Both the position numbers and the translations under genes were made by a program. Below the pieces are notes generated by a model. That model ran no database searches and was not told the origin of the DNA. It saw only the letters and a list, made by a program, of their open reading frames with translations. A DNA stretch of 64,000 nt from Streptomyces hygroscopicus (GTDB lineage Bacteria > Actinomycetota > Actinomycetes > Streptomycetales > Streptomycetaceae): the NCBI GenBank assembly GCA_002021875.1, contig CP018627.1, forward strand, positions 3,286,001 to 3,350,000. The letters are read 5' to 3'. The stretch's first letter is position 1. Each line of letters begins with the position of its first letter. Shown here piece by piece: positions 1 through 9,270 of this stretch.

Positions 1-162
1 CCCCGTCGCCCCCTCAGGCCGCGTCGCCCCCCGTTGCCCCTCAGGCCGCATCGCCCCCGTCCGGCCCCTCGGGCCCGTCACCCCCGTCGGCCCTCGGCTC
101 CTCGGCTCCTCGGCCCCCGCGCCGCCCCCGTCGGGCTCCGTCAGAACTCCGTCAGGCCCTGC
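1..162. other. C-rich low-complexity sequence, no gene seen
   Basis: The stretch is made of irregular CCCCGTCG/CCCTCAGG-like words and a short triple repeat of CGGCTCCT near position 100. No frame has a plausible start with a ribosome binding site or a recognisable protein. It lies downstream of the first minus-strand gene, so it may hold that gene's transcript end, but no clear hairpin with a T-run was found. Confidence 0.4.
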
Positions 163-825
163 TCACGGGTGGTACAGCTTGACCACGGCCGTCGTGGTGG
201 TCCGCTTGAAGTCGGCCACCGGGGCCTGGTCGTAGCCGCCCATCTCGCCCCACGACACGACGGTGACGGTCCGGCCGTCGCGCCCCACCCCGAAGAGGTG
301 GATGCCGGGCTCCGAGTCCGGGTACGAGGTGTGGACGCCGTAGACATGGGCGCCGTCCTCGGCCGTCAGCGCGCCGTAGTCCCGCCCTGAGGCGGTGCCC
401 TGCGGATAGTCGCGCACCCAGTCCGCGGCGCAGTTCTGGATCTTCTTCTCGGCCGCGGCGGCGAGCTTGCGGGCCGCCTCCACCGTGCCGGTCCTGACCA
501 CGATCTGGGTGGCGCTGGTGTCGTACTCGGTCCAGAAGGTGCGATGGGTCGCCCCGGCCGACGGCAGGGTCTTCTCCACGCAGAACGGAGCGGTCTCGGG
601 CAGGCCCCGAGTGACATCACTCGCGTACCAGTCCGAACTCGGGTGCGGCGGGAGCTCCCTCGGCACGAGGTGGCCGGGGGTGCCCTGCGGTACGGCCGCC
701 TGCGCCTCCGCCCGGGCCGACGGTGCGTGGGCCTGGGCCTGCCCGGTCCCGGCCACGGCCACGACGGCGGCCGCGGCCACGACGCCGAGCGCGGCGCCGC
801 GGAATGAGTGCGTGGGCTTGCGCAT
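163..825 (-). CDS. secreted protein with PknH-like sensor-domain character
   Basis: This 220-aa protein starts with a Sec signal peptide (Arg/Lys-rich start, hydrophobic run rich in Ala and Val, cleavage expected after about residue 33 near AQA-HA). The mature part of about 185 residues has two Cys (in FCVEK and QNCAADW). It has the layout of the PknH-like extracellular sensor domain of actinobacteria, in which a disulfide-stabilised fold follows a segment predicting the use of an Ala-rich helix. The start is supported by GAGGAAA about 6 bases upstream. It is transcribed divergently from the membrane-anchored HTH protein across about 230 bp, so the two may share a promoter region. The domain match is an impression from sequence pattern, not a search; the function is unknown. 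Confidence 0.7.
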   Translation of the reverse strand: MRKPTHSFRGAALGVVAAAAVVAVAGTGQAQAHAPSARAEAQAAVPQGTPGHLVPRELPPHPSSDWYASDVTRGLPETAPFCVEKTLPSAGATHRTFWTEYDTSATQIVVRTGTVEAARKLAAAAEKKIQNCAADWVRDYPQGTASGRDYGALTAEDGAHVYGVHTSYPDSEPGIHLFGVGRDGRTVTVVSWGEMGGYDQAPVADFKRTTTTAVVKLYHP

Positions 826-1054
826 GAAGTGTTTCCTCGTCTCTTCCCGATCTAAGGATCTGTGCAGGTCCGCCGCCGCACCGGGAGTCGCGACGGCAGG
901 ACAAGCGTGTGCGCCAGCTGGCCGTGGCCGCTACGACCGGCGGGGCATGCGGGACGCTGGAATGCCTGCACGTACGCTGACTTGGGGGTATGACAACACC
1001 CTGGAACGCGCCCGTGGAACGCTCACGGGACGAAGTCGCGGTGCCGGGGACGAT

Positions 1055-3121
1055 ATGGGGGGTGGTGGCGTGGGGAACGCCAAAGAGGTTGAGGACTTCG
1101 CCGAGAGACTGCGGGCGCTGAAGGAGCGCTCGGGCCGCAGCTACGGCTCGCTGGCCACACGACTGCACGTCAGCACGTCCACGCTGCACCGCTACTGCAA
1201 CGGCGACGCGGTCCCGGCGGAGTACGCCTCCGTCGAGCGCTTCGCCCGGCTGTGCGGCGCCACCCCGGAGGAACTGCTCGCCCTCCACCGCCGCTGGATC
1301 CTCGCGGACGCCTCCAGACGCCGCGCACGCGAGGCCGATCGCGAGAGCGCGACCGGCCGACCGGTGACCGACGGCACGGCGTCGGCCCCGAGCGGGGGCG
1401 TGGCCGACCGCCCGGCAGCGGACGGCACCGCGCCCGGACCCGAGGCGGACGCGCGGTGCGGTGACAGTGAGCCGCGCCCGTCAGCCGACGCACGAGAAGG
1501 CGACGACGACCCGTCGGACAACTCTGGGACCGCCGCCACTCCCGGCGCCCGCCCGGACACCGGCCGCCACCGGGGGCACGTCGCCGCCTCCGGCCCGGGC
1601 CCGGTGACAGACACTCCCCGGGGCGCGCCCGCTCCGACCGGCCCGGCCGGAGACGGCACCGGGCCGGAAGCGGGTGGGCGCTCCCGCGACGCTCAGCCGT
1701 ACGCGGCGGCCGATGCGCGCCAAGACACCGCCGATGAACGACAGGGCACCGCCGACGAGCGGCACAACACCGCCGATGAACGGCAGGGCACCGCCACCCC
1801 GGCCGACGCTTCGAGGGCCACGCCGACGTCCGGCGTCCCGGCCGCACACCGCACCGCCACCGCGACCGGCCCCTCATCGGGCGGCCAAGGCTCCGCACGC
1901 CGTGGCGGGGCCGCACACCAGGACGGAAACCCGAGGAACCCGCGCCAACGCGGCGACACCAGGGACACCGGCGACACTGGCGAAACCGGGGACACCACCG
2001 AGCGCGCCGTCGGTGCCCGGGCACCGTCCGCAGCCGCCGGGCAGGCCCAGCCCCACGCCGCGCCCACGGACAAGACCGCGCCCACGGACGACGCCGGATC
2101 CGCCGCCACCGCGCGGAGGCGGTTGCGGTCGGTGTCGGGGAGCGACGGCGGCACCGCCGTCGTGTCACGGGCTCGGCGGCCGTGGGCGTTACTGGCCGGG
2201 GCCGCCGCCGTCGTCGTGCTCGCCGTCACCGCGGTCGAGGTACGGCCGCCCGGCGAGGACGGCCGTAAGGACGCCGCGGCCTCACCCCGCTCCGCCGCCC
2301 CCTCGTCCAGGCCGCACGCCGGGCCGACCGCCCGCGGGCATCTGGACCGTCAGAAGACGGACGGCGACGACGCGTCCGGCCAACCGCGCGGCGACGAGAA
2401 GGACGGTAAGGGCGAGCGCGGCAAGGAGCAGAGAGCCAATGGGGGCGCCTCCGGCTCCCCCGCGCCCGGCACCTCCAAGGGCCCGGACGGCGGCGGCTCC
2501 ACCCAGGTCCCGCTCACCCTCTCCACCCGTTCCCATGTCTGGGAGAACGGCTGCGGCCACCGCTATCTCATCGACCGGTCCCCCTCCGAGGTCGCCCCGC
2601 CGCCCACCGAACAGGACGCCCCGACCTGGGCCGCCGCCCATGACGCGGTGCACGGCGGGACCACCAACGTCGAGGTCACGGTGCAGGGCCGGGCCTCGTC
2701 GGCCGTCGTCCTGCAGGCCCTGCACGTACGGGTCGTGGGCCGCCGCACCCCGCTCGCGTGGTCGTCGTTCGCCATGGACAACGGCTGCGGCGGCTCCCTC
2801 ACCCCGCGCGCCTTCTCGGTGAACCTGGACGCCGCCCGTCCGCTGGCCCACCCCACCGAGGGCAACGACGCGGGCAAGCCGATCCCCGCCGTCCGCTTCC
2901 CCTACCGCGTCTCGGCCTCCGACCCGGAGGTGCTGCTCGTCAACGCCCGGACGGCCGGCTGCGACTGCAGTTGGTACCTGGAGCTGGACTGGACGAGCGG
3001 CGGCCGCTCGGGGACGCTGCGGATCGACGACCACGGCTCGCCGTTCCGCACCAGCAGCATCAAGGGACGCCCGCAGTACGCCTACGACTACACCGACGGC
3101 TCCTGGCACCCGAGCGACTGA
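1055..3121 (+). CDS. membrane-anchored helix-turn-helix (XRE-like) protein
   Basis: The 688-aa protein begins with an XRE-type HTH (about residues 12-80, with the segment SYGSLATRLHVSTSTLHRY). A long disordered linker rich in Asp, Thr, Ala and Pro follows (about 85-375), then one transmembrane helix (about 376-397). The outer region has another charged linker and a C-terminal domain of about 200 residues with conserved-looking Cys motifs (NGCGH, NGCGG, GCDCSW). The topology suggests a cytoplasmic DNA-binding head and an extracytoplasmic sensing domain, as in other one-component membrane regulators. A GTG at 1070 is an alternative start; the upstream open frame to 467 runs antisense to the neighbouring gene and is not coding. 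No target is known. Confidence 0.8.
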   Translation: MGGGGVGNAKEVEDFAERLRALKERSGRSYGSLATRLHVSTSTLHRYCNGDAVPAEYASVERFARLCGATPEELLALHRRWILADASRRRAREADRESATGRPVTDGTASAPSGGVADRPAADGTAPGPEADARCGDSEPRPSADAREGDDDPSDNSGTAATPGARPDTGRHRGHVAASGPGPVTDTPRGAPAPTGPAGDGTGPEAGGRSRDAQPYAAADARQDTADERQGTADERHNTADERQGTATPADASRATPTSGVPAAHRTATATGPSSGGQGSARRGGAAHQDGNPRNPRQRGDTRDTGDTGETGDTTERAVGARAPSAAAGQAQPHAAPTDKTAPTDDAGSAATARRRLRSVSGSDGGTAVVSRARRPWALLAGAAAVVVLAVTAVEVRPPGEDGRKDAAASPRSAAPSSRPHAGPTARGHLDRQKTDGDDASGQPRGDEKDGKGERGKEQRANGGASGSPAPGTSKGPDGGGSTQVPLTLSTRSHVWENGCGHRYLIDRSPSEVAPPPTEQDAPTWAAAHDAVHGGTTNVEVTVQGRASSAVVLQALHVRVVGRRTPLAWSSFAMDNGCGGSLTPRAFSVNLDAARPLAHPTEGNDAGKPIPAVRFPYRVSASDPEVLLVNARTAGCDCSWYLELDWTSGGRSGTLRIDDHGSPFRTSSIKGRPQYAYDYTDGSWHPSD
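1725..1795 (+). repeat. 21-bp tandem repeat inside the HTH protein linker
   Basis: Three and a third copies of a 21-bp unit encode a heptad-length TADERQG-type repeat. The repeat length is a multiple of three and keeps the frame, so it changes only the length of the disordered linker between the HTH and the membrane helix. Confidence 0.75.
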
Positions 3122-3137
3122 GCGACTGAGCACCCGG

Positions 3138-3225
3138 CGGCGGCGCCGTCCCGCCCCACCGGCGACGCCATCTCACTCCACCGGCGGCGCCGTCCCGCCC
3201 CACCGGCGACGCCGTCTTCACTCCA
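3138..3225. repeat. two direct copies of a ~44-bp unit between convergent genes
   Basis: Positions 3138-3180 and 3181-3225 are nearly identical (CGGCGGCGCCGTCCCGCCCC... ending in CACTCCA), differing by a few bases and one or two length changes. The second copy runs over the stop codon of the large minus-strand HEAT-like gene. No typical terminator was seen between these two convergent genes. Confidence 0.75.
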
Positions 3226-6200
3226 CGGTCGTCGTCAGCCGCAGCGCCGCGTCCCGGACATCCGCGTGCGGATGGCCGCGCAGCGAGCGCACCCGTTCCC
3301 GCCAGGGCTCCGCCCATTCCGTACGCGCCCCGCCCACCTCGGTAAGGGTCGCGGCGAACAGCCCGGAGGCGTGGCCTCCGTCCTCGTCGAGCTGTCCCGC
3401 GGCACGCAGCAGACCGGCGTCGGAGCCCGGCCGCAGCGCGGTGTTCAGCCGTCGGCGCAGGGCGTCGGCGGTGCGGACGGCGAGCGCGGGGCGGGTGGTG
3501 TGCAGCCGGGCGAGGCGGGCGAGCCCGGCGGACAGCGGGCCGGGTCGGGCGTCCAGGTCGAGGGCGTTCACCAGCACATGGGCGGCCTCCTGGACGAACG
3601 TCTCGTATCCGGCGAGGAGTTCACCCGCGGCCCGCGCGGTGCGCCGGGTCACGCGGGGCCGCATCCGGGCCCGGGTGGCGAGCCGGTCGACGAGGTGCTG
3701 GATACGGCGGCGGGCGGGGCGGTCGCGGTCCGGTTCGGCGTCGGGGCCGCCGGGCCGGGCGTCGGCGGTGACCAGCGCGGCGAGCGCCCAGGCCAGCGGG
3801 TTGTCGCCGGGCGACCCGTCAGGGGCCGCGGCCATCAGGTCCAGCAGAGCGTCGGCGGCGGGCCGCCAGCTCGCCCGGTTGCCCAGGTCGGTGACGGCCG
3901 CGACCAGCACGGCCGCGGCGTCCGGCGCCCACGGTGACCACCCGGCCAGCGCCCCGTATCCGGCCGCCGCCACCTCGGGGTCGTCGGTGTCGCAGACGAC
4001 GCGTATGAGCTGGGCGTAGCGGCCGCGGTGCGCCTCGGGGAGGTCCAGCGGGCGGGTGCGCAGCACGGCGTGGCGCAGTTCGCGCCGTCCGCTCGCGGCG
4101 GCGGTCAGCAGCTCCCAGGAGCGTTCGGCGTCGAGCGGCCGGGTGGCGAAGGCGACGCAGGCGGCCTGCACATCGGGGTGCTGGCCGGGCAGTTCGAACG
4201 CGTCGGCGAGCAGCGCGGCGGCGTCGGTCACCGGGAGCAGGGTGGCGGCGAGCCGGACGGCCTCCTTACGGCTGGTGACCTTCGCGGGGACGGGCGGTAC
4301 GGCCGTGGCGACCCCGTCCGGCGCGAGCACCCCGCGGACCAGTCGCCCCAGCCGTGACGGCTCGGCGTACCGGGCCGCTCTGGTGGCCGCGTACACCGCC
4401 ACCCGGGCCCGGTCGCCGCCCGCGTGGGCCAGCAGGGCGGGCAGCGCGTCCCCGGGGCGGTCGGTCCGGGCGAGGGCGGCGAGCGCGGCCTCGGCCAGGA
4501 CCACATCCGGGGCGGCGGCCCAGGTCCGGACGGTGGCCGCGCCGGTGCCGGGGATCAGCGCGGCGTCGGCGATGGCTGCCGCCCGCTGCTGTGGCCGTAG
4601 GGAGGTGTCGGCGGCGGCGCGGTCCAGGAGGCGGGCGGCGGCGGTCTGTTGGCGGGGCAGCAGGCGGCCGGTGTCCCGGCCGGTGGGCGGGGTCCAGTGG
4701 GTGCCGGGGGTGAGGAAGCGCCCGTACGGCGGGGTGTCGTCGAGGACGAGGTCGAGCAGGTCGGTGCGACGGCGGGTCAGCACGGCCAGGACGGGCGGCA
4801 GCACGGCCGCCGAGGGCTCGTGGGTCAGCAGCTCGGCCACGCGGGCGTCCCGCTCCGCCGGTGGTTCCAGCCATAGCCCGATGGCGGTGCGGACCGTCGC
4901 GTCGCTGCCGAACGAGATGGCCTGCCATAGGAGTTCCTGCAGCTCGGGCAGGGTGTGGGCGCGCCGTCCGAGGGAGCGGGCGAGGGCGAAGGTCAGCTCG
5001 TGGTCGACCCGTTCGGCGCCCGCCTCCAGCCAGGGCCGCAGCGCCTCGAACACCGCCTGCTCCTGGCCGCGCCGCAGTTGGTGGTCGAGGCGGCCCAGGT
5101 CGGCGGCGCCGACGCTGCCCGCGAGCCGGGTGAGGGTGCGCAGCGCCCAGCCCAGCAACTGCCGCCGCCCGGTGACGGCGTGTTCGCGCAGCAGCGCCAC
5201 GGCGAGGTGGCGCAGCGCCTGGCGGGTGGCGGAGGACGAGTCGCGGGCGGAGATCGCCTCGGCCGCGATGCGGTCCAGATGCTCGGCGGCGTCGTCGGTG
5301 AACAGCGCGGGGTGGGTGCGGGCGAGCGCGCCGAGCGCCGCGGAGCGCACCGGGTCCTGCTCATTGCGCAGCCGCTCCAGCAGGTGCAGCAGGTCGGTGA
5401 CGGCGTCCGGGTCGCCGGAGCGGGCGACGCACCGGATCAGCAGCGGATAGGCCAGGGCGCGGTCCTCGGCCGAGGAGCGGCGCACGGCGGCCAGCAGCTC
5501 CTCGCGCGCCTCGTCGACCGGCAGATGGGCCACCGACTCCAGGACGGTGGTCCAGGGCGCGCCGCGCTCGCGCGCCTGGGCGGCCATCCGGCGGGCCTCG
5601 GCCTGGCGGCGGGGGCGCGGCAGGACCTCCAGCACGGCCGGTTCGATGACGGCGTGGGCGGGGTCGCGTCCGTCCGTGGCCGCGTCGTAGAACGCGGCGC
5701 GGCGGGCAGGCGGCAGCGCGGCCAGCAGCCGGGCGAGGGCGTCGGCGTCGTGCCGCAGGGCCCGGCCCAGCTCGGCGAGCTCGGGCGGGTCGGCGCGGAC
5801 GATCCGGCGCAGCACGGCCCGGTCCAGCCGGCGCCGGGTGCCGCTGTGCTCGGGGGCGAGCAGCAGCCGCAGCGTGCCGCCGGGCTCGGCGGCCACCAGC
5901 GCGGACAGCCGGGCCCGTACGGAGGCGGGCAGCGGGCCCTGGCAGTGGTCCTCCAGCAGCTCCAGCACCCGCTGGGGCCGGGCGGGCGCGGCGAGCGCGA
6001 CACAGGACGCGTAACGGGTCCACCAGTCGGCGCGCAGCGGTGCGGGCAGCGCGGTGAGTTGGCGCGCCGCCTCGTCCAGGACGGCCACCGGATGGCGGGA
6101 GACGAGGGGCCGCCAGGCGCGGACGGCGTGGAACAGCCCGGGCAGCAGCCGCGCCACGGTCTCCGCCCCGCATCCGGGGAGCAGGCGGGCGGCCTCGCTG

Positions 6201-7183
6201 TCGCCCCAGCGCTCCCGGAACGGCTCGATCAGCCGGTCCGCGAGCGCGGTGCGCCGCCCGGCCACGACGGTGCGCACCAGTTCGCGCCGTACGGTGGCGG
6301 GCGCGTCCTCGAAGGCCGCCTCCAGCGCGTCGTCCGCGATCGCGCCGGGGCCGCCGCGGCGAGCGGTGTCGAGGGCGCGGTGCCGCACCACGGGGTCCGG
6401 GTCCGCGAGCCGCGCAGCGAGATGGGCGGTCCGCCCACCGGCGGCCGCGGCCACGGCCGCCAGCCGCCGCTCGTACGTCCCGCGCCGCTCCAGCTCCTCG
6501 ATCAGCACACCCAGCCGCCCCTCGGCACTGGCCGCCCTCGCCCGCCCGGCCAACTCCCGCATCCGGCTCGGGAAGGGCAGCGGATCGAGGACGGCGAGCA
6601 ACTCGTCGGCGAGGGCGCCGTGGGAGCCGGGACCGCGGTGGGCTTCGAGCCCACGGCTGGGCTCGGAGCGAAGGTGGGCTTCGGAGCCGCGATGGGCTTC
6701 GGGCCCACGGTGGACTTCGGGCCTACGGTCGGCTTCGGAACCCACCTGCGCTTCGGGACCACGGTCGGCTTCGAAGCCCGCCCGGGCTTCGGGACCGCGA
6801 TGCGCTTCGGAGCCACGGTCGGCTTCGGGCCCACCGTCAGGCTCAGGACCACGGTCGGCTTCGAAGCCCACCTGCGCTTCGGGACCGCGATGCGCTTCGG
6901 AGCCACGGTCGGCTTCGGAGCCACGGCGGGCTTCGGAGCCCGCCCGGGCTTCGGGACCACGGTCGGCTTCGAAGCCCGCCCGGGCTTCGGGACCGCGATG
7001 CGCTTCGGAGCCACGGTCGGCTTCGGGACCCCGTTGGGGCTCGGGGCCAAGGTGGGCTTCGGGACCACGATGCGCTTCGGAGCCACGGTCGGCTTCGGGA
7101 CCCCGATGGGGCTCGGGGCCAAGGTGGGCTTCGGGACCACGATCGGCTTCGGGGCCGCGGTGGGCTTCGGACGCGTTGACCAT
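3218..7183 (-). CDS. giant HEAT-like repeat protein with N-terminal hexapeptide array
   Basis: From the ATG at 7183 the protein has about 1321 residues. Residues about 4-186 are a hexapeptide array of the form G-(P/S/F)-E-A-x-R. The rest is almost entirely helical, Leu/Ala/Arg-rich repeats such as DPDPVVRHRALDTARRGG, typical of HEAT-like scaffolds that bind proteins or nucleic acids. No signal peptide, membrane helix or catalytic motif was seen. The upstream open frame to 7762 reads through satellite DNA and was not accepted. The start is uncertain: no good ribosome binding site precedes 7183, and an ATG at 6560 would leave out the array. It stands alone between convergent and divergent neighbours. 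Confidence 0.7.
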   Translation of the reverse strand: MVNASEAHRGPEADRGPEAHLGPEPHRGPEADRGSEAHRGPEAHLGPEPQRGPEADRGSEAHRGPEARAGFEADRGPEARAGSEARRGSEADRGSEAHRGPEAQVGFEADRGPEPDGGPEADRGSEAHRGPEARAGFEADRGPEAQVGSEADRRPEVHRGPEAHRGSEAHLRSEPSRGLEAHRGPGSHGALADELLAVLDPLPFPSRMRELAGRARAASAEGRLGVLIEELERRGTYERRLAAVAAAAGGRTAHLAARLADPDPVVRHRALDTARRGGPGAIADDALEAAFEDAPATVRRELVRTVVAGRRTALADRLIEPFRERWGDSEAARLLPGCGAETVARLLPGLFHAVRAWRPLVSRHPVAVLDEAARQLTALPAPLRADWWTRYASCVALAAPARPQRVLELLEDHCQGPLPASVRARLSALVAAEPGGTLRLLLAPEHSGTRRRLDRAVLRRIVRADPPELAELGRALRHDADALARLLAALPPARRAAFYDAATDGRDPAHAVIEPAVLEVLPRPRRQAEARRMAAQARERGAPWTTVLESVAHLPVDEAREELLAAVRRSSAEDRALAYPLLIRCVARSGDPDAVTDLLHLLERLRNEQDPVRSAALGALARTHPALFTDDAAEHLDRIAAEAISARDSSSATRQALRHLAVALLREHAVTGRRQLLGWALRTLTRLAGSVGAADLGRLDHQLRRGQEQAVFEALRPWLEAGAERVDHELTFALARSLGRRAHTLPELQELLWQAISFGSDATVRTAIGLWLEPPAERDARVAELLTHEPSAAVLPPVLAVLTRRRTDLLDLVLDDTPPYGRFLTPGTHWTPPTGRDTGRLLPRQQTAAARLLDRAAADTSLRPQQRAAAIADAALIPGTGAATVRTWAAAPDVVLAEAALAALARTDRPGDALPALLAHAGGDRARVAVYAATRAARYAEPSRLGRLVRGVLAPDGVATAVPPVPAKVTSRKEAVRLAATLLPVTDAAALLADAFELPGQHPDVQAACVAFATRPLDAERSWELLTAAASGRRELRHAVLRTRPLDLPEAHRGRYAQLIRVVCDTDDPEVAAAGYGALAGWSPWAPDAAAVLVAAVTDLGNRASWRPAADALLDLMAAAPDGSPGDNPLAWALAALVTADARPGGPDAEPDRDRPARRRIQHLVDRLATRARMRPRVTRRTARAAGELLAGYETFVQEAAHVLVNALDLDARPGPLSAGLARLARLHTTRPALAVRTADALRRRLNTALRPGSDAGLLRAAGQLDEDGGHASGLFAATLTEVGGARTEWAEPWRERVRSLRGHPHADVRDAALRLTTTVE
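6627..7172 (-). repeat. 18-bp tandem array encoding ~30 hexapeptides
   Basis: Read on the minus strand, the unit encodes G-P/S-E-A-D/H-R with regular variants (GFEADR, GPEARA, GSEAHR, GPEPHR). Variants recur in a higher-order period of about 18 residues (54 bp), which suggests expansion by slippage or unequal exchange of multi-unit blocks. The frame is kept throughout, which favours, but does not prove, that it is translated. Confidence 0.85.
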
Positions 7184-7420
7184 GCCAGCGATTGTGCCGC
7201 TCACACGTCCGATCACACGTCCCGCCGGAAGATGGATTCCCGGAGCACCCGTCGCCCCGGACCCTCGCGCCCGGCCCCGACCCCTCGCGTGCCCGGCCGT
7301 GGTCGCTCGCGTCCCGCCCGCGCGTGCCGCAGTCCGGGCCGCGATGCACACGGCCTCGGCGACCCGCAGCCCGGCGGCGACCCCGGGCGCGCCCCGGCCG
7401 GGCTCGCCCGACCTCGCCCA

Positions 7421-7688
7421 ATCCCACCGATCCCGCCAATCCCACCGATCCCACCGATCCCACCGAGGCCCCCGGGACCACCGGGACCGCCGGGACCCCC
7501 GGGCACCACCGGGACCACCGGGCACCACCGGGACCACCGGGCACCACCGGAACCACCGGGCACCACCGGGCACCACCGGGACCGCCGGGACCCCCGGGCA
7601 CCACCGGGACCCCCGGGACCCCCGGGGCATCCGCTCACATCCCCGCCCCGCCCGCCGCGCCCGCGGCTTCCGCGGCTTCCGCGGCTTC
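7421..7688. repeat. 9-bp-period satellite region upstream of the betaine operon
   Basis: Three consecutive arrays share a period of 9 bases or a multiple: ATCCCACCG x5 (7421-7465), CCACCGGGA/CCACCGGGC variants (about 7468-7625), and CCGCGGCTT x3 (7661-7688). It lies in the 617-bp gap between the HEAT-like gene and the aldehyde dehydrogenase gene. Frames here give collagen-like or Arg/Trp-rich text on both strands and are treated as non-coding. Confidence 0.8.
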
Positions 7689-7800
7689 CCTACGCCGTGC
7701 GAGGGTGACCGGTGCCGCTTACGCTCAGTGTGTGGGCTGGCCGGGTGCGTCGACGGATCCACCTCGGGACCTGCCCCGTCGTCAGAGTCCGGAGGAGCCC

Positions 7801-9270
7801 ATGCCGGAGCTGTTCATCGGCGGCCATTGGACGACCGCCCTCGACGGACACAGCCGCGAGATCCGCTGTCCGGCGGACGGCTCGCTGGTCGCCGTGGTCG
7901 ACGAGGCGGGGCCGGGCGACGCCGCCGCCGCGGTGGCGGCCGCCCGGGACGCCTTCGACCGCGGATCGTGGCCCGGCACCCCGGCCGCCGACCGGGGCGC
8001 GCTGCTGCTGCGGGTGGCCGATCTGCTGGAGCGCGAGAAGCCGACGCTCGCCCGCGCCGAGTCGCTGGACACCGGGAAGCGGATGGTCGAGAGCGAGTAC
8101 GACCTCGACGACATCGCGAACTGCTTCCGCTACTTCGGCAACCTCGTCTCCTCCGCCAGTGCAGGCCGTGTGATGGAGGTGGGCAGCACGGAGATCGACA
8201 GCAGGGTGGTGCACGAACCGGTCGGGGTCTGTGTGCTGATCACGCCGTGGAACTACCCGCTGCTGCAGACGGCCTGGAAGGTGGCGCCCGCGCTGGCCGC
8301 CGGGAACACCTTCGTCCTCAAGCCGAGCGAGCTGACCCCGCACACCGCGATCCATCTGATGCGGCTGCTGACGGAGGCCGGGCTGCCCGGTGGCGCCGCC
8401 AATCTGATCCTGGGTTCGGGGGCCACCGCGGGCGCGCCGCTGGTCACGGACGAACGGGTGGACATGGTGTCGTTCACCGGCGGGGTGGTCACCGGGCGCT
8501 GGATCATGTCGGCCGTCGCGCCCACGGTGAAGAAGCTGGCCCTGGAACTGGGCGGAAAGAACCCCAATATCGTCTTCACCGACTGCGATTTCGACACCGC
8601 GGTCGACTACGCGCTCACGGCGGTGTTCCTGCACTCCGGGCAGGTCTGCTCGGCCGGCGCCCGGCTGCTGGTCCAGGAGCAGCTCCATGACGCGTTCGTC
8701 GACGAGATCGTCCATCGCGCCCGGAACATCCGGCTGGGCGGGCCGTTCGACGAGCACGCCCGCACCGGGCCGCTGATCTCCGCCGAGCACCGCCAGAAGA
8801 TCGCCGACTATGTGGCGGCGGGGATCGACGAGGGCGCGGTGCTGCGCTGCGGCGGAACCCCGCCCGACGATCCGGCCCTGGAGAAGGGCTACTACTTCCT
8901 GCCGACCGTCCTGGACGACTGCACCCCGGACATGTCCGTGGTGCAGGAGGAGTCCTTCGGCCCGGTGCTCACCGTGGAGCGGTTCCGGGACGAGGACGAG
9001 GCGGTGGCCCTCGGCAATGACACGGTGTACGGCCTGGCGGGCGGGGTGTGGACGCAGGACGCGGAGAAGGCGCAGCGGGTGGCGTCCCGGCTGCGGGCCG
9101 GGACCGTATGGATCAACGACTTCCATCCGTATGTCCCGCAGGCCGAGTGGGGCGGGATGAAGCAGTCCGGTATCGGCCGTGAGCTGGGCCCGTCGGGGCT
9201 GCACGAGTACCAGGAGCTCAAGCACATCTGGCGCAACACCGCACCCCGTCCGCAACGGTGGTTCGAATGA
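7801..9270 (+). CDS. aldehyde dehydrogenase, betaine-aldehyde type
   Basis: The 489-aa protein is a full-length NAD(P)-dependent aldehyde dehydrogenase. It shows the ITPWNYP and KPSE cofactor segments, the general-base motif LELGGKNPNIV and the nucleophile segment SGQVCSAGARL, followed by EESFGPVL and IGRELG. Family members of this sequence type oxidise betaine aldehyde to glycine betaine. The ATG at 7801 follows a GGAGGAG ribosome binding site. Its stop overlaps the start of the APC permease (ATGA), and a GMC dehydrogenase follows, so the set looks like a choline to betaine (osmoprotectant or nitrogen-source) operon. Choline as substrate is inferred from the gene pairing; other amino-alcohols are possible. 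Confidence 0.85.
   Translation: MPELFIGGHWTTALDGHSREIRCPADGSLVAVVDEAGPGDAAAAVAAARDAFDRGSWPGTPAADRGALLLRVADLLEREKPTLARAESLDTGKRMVESEYDLDDIANCFRYFGNLVSSASAGRVMEVGSTEIDSRVVHEPVGVCVLITPWNYPLLQTAWKVAPALAAGNTFVLKPSELTPHTAIHLMRLLTEAGLPGGAANLILGSGATAGAPLVTDERVDMVSFTGGVVTGRWIMSAVAPTVKKLALELGGKNPNIVFTDCDFDTAVDYALTAVFLHSGQVCSAGARLLVQEQLHDAFVDEIVHRARNIRLGGPFDEHARTGPLISAEHRQKIADYVAAGIDEGAVLRCGGTPPDDPALEKGYYFLPTVLDDCTPDMSVVQEESFGPVLTVERFRDEDEAVALGNDTVYGLAGGVWTQDAEKAQRVASRLRAGTVWINDFHPYVPQAEWGGMKQSGIGRELGPSGLHEYQELKHIWRNTAPRPQRWFE

Noticed and set aside
467..1054. Upstream extension of the membrane-anchored HTH protein
   Set aside because: It runs antisense through the secreted protein gene and has no domain text before the HTH.
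6627..7688. CRISPR array
   Set aside because: The repeats are adjacent units of 18 or 9 bp without unique spacers and no cas gene is near.
4955..7708. 917-codon plus-strand frame opposite the HEAT-like gene
   Set aside because: Gly/Gln/Arg-rich shadow with no start signal; the minus strand has regular helical repeats.
7184..7762. Upstream extension of the HEAT-like gene
   Set aside because: The extension is satellite-derived, rich in Arg and Trp, with no ribosome binding site.
7192..7800. Collagen-like Gly-x-x protein as N-terminal extension of the aldehyde dehydrogenase
   Set aside because: All frames over the 9-bp arrays give repetitive text, and the ATG at 7801 has a strong ribosome binding site and matches the usual dehydrogenase N-terminus.
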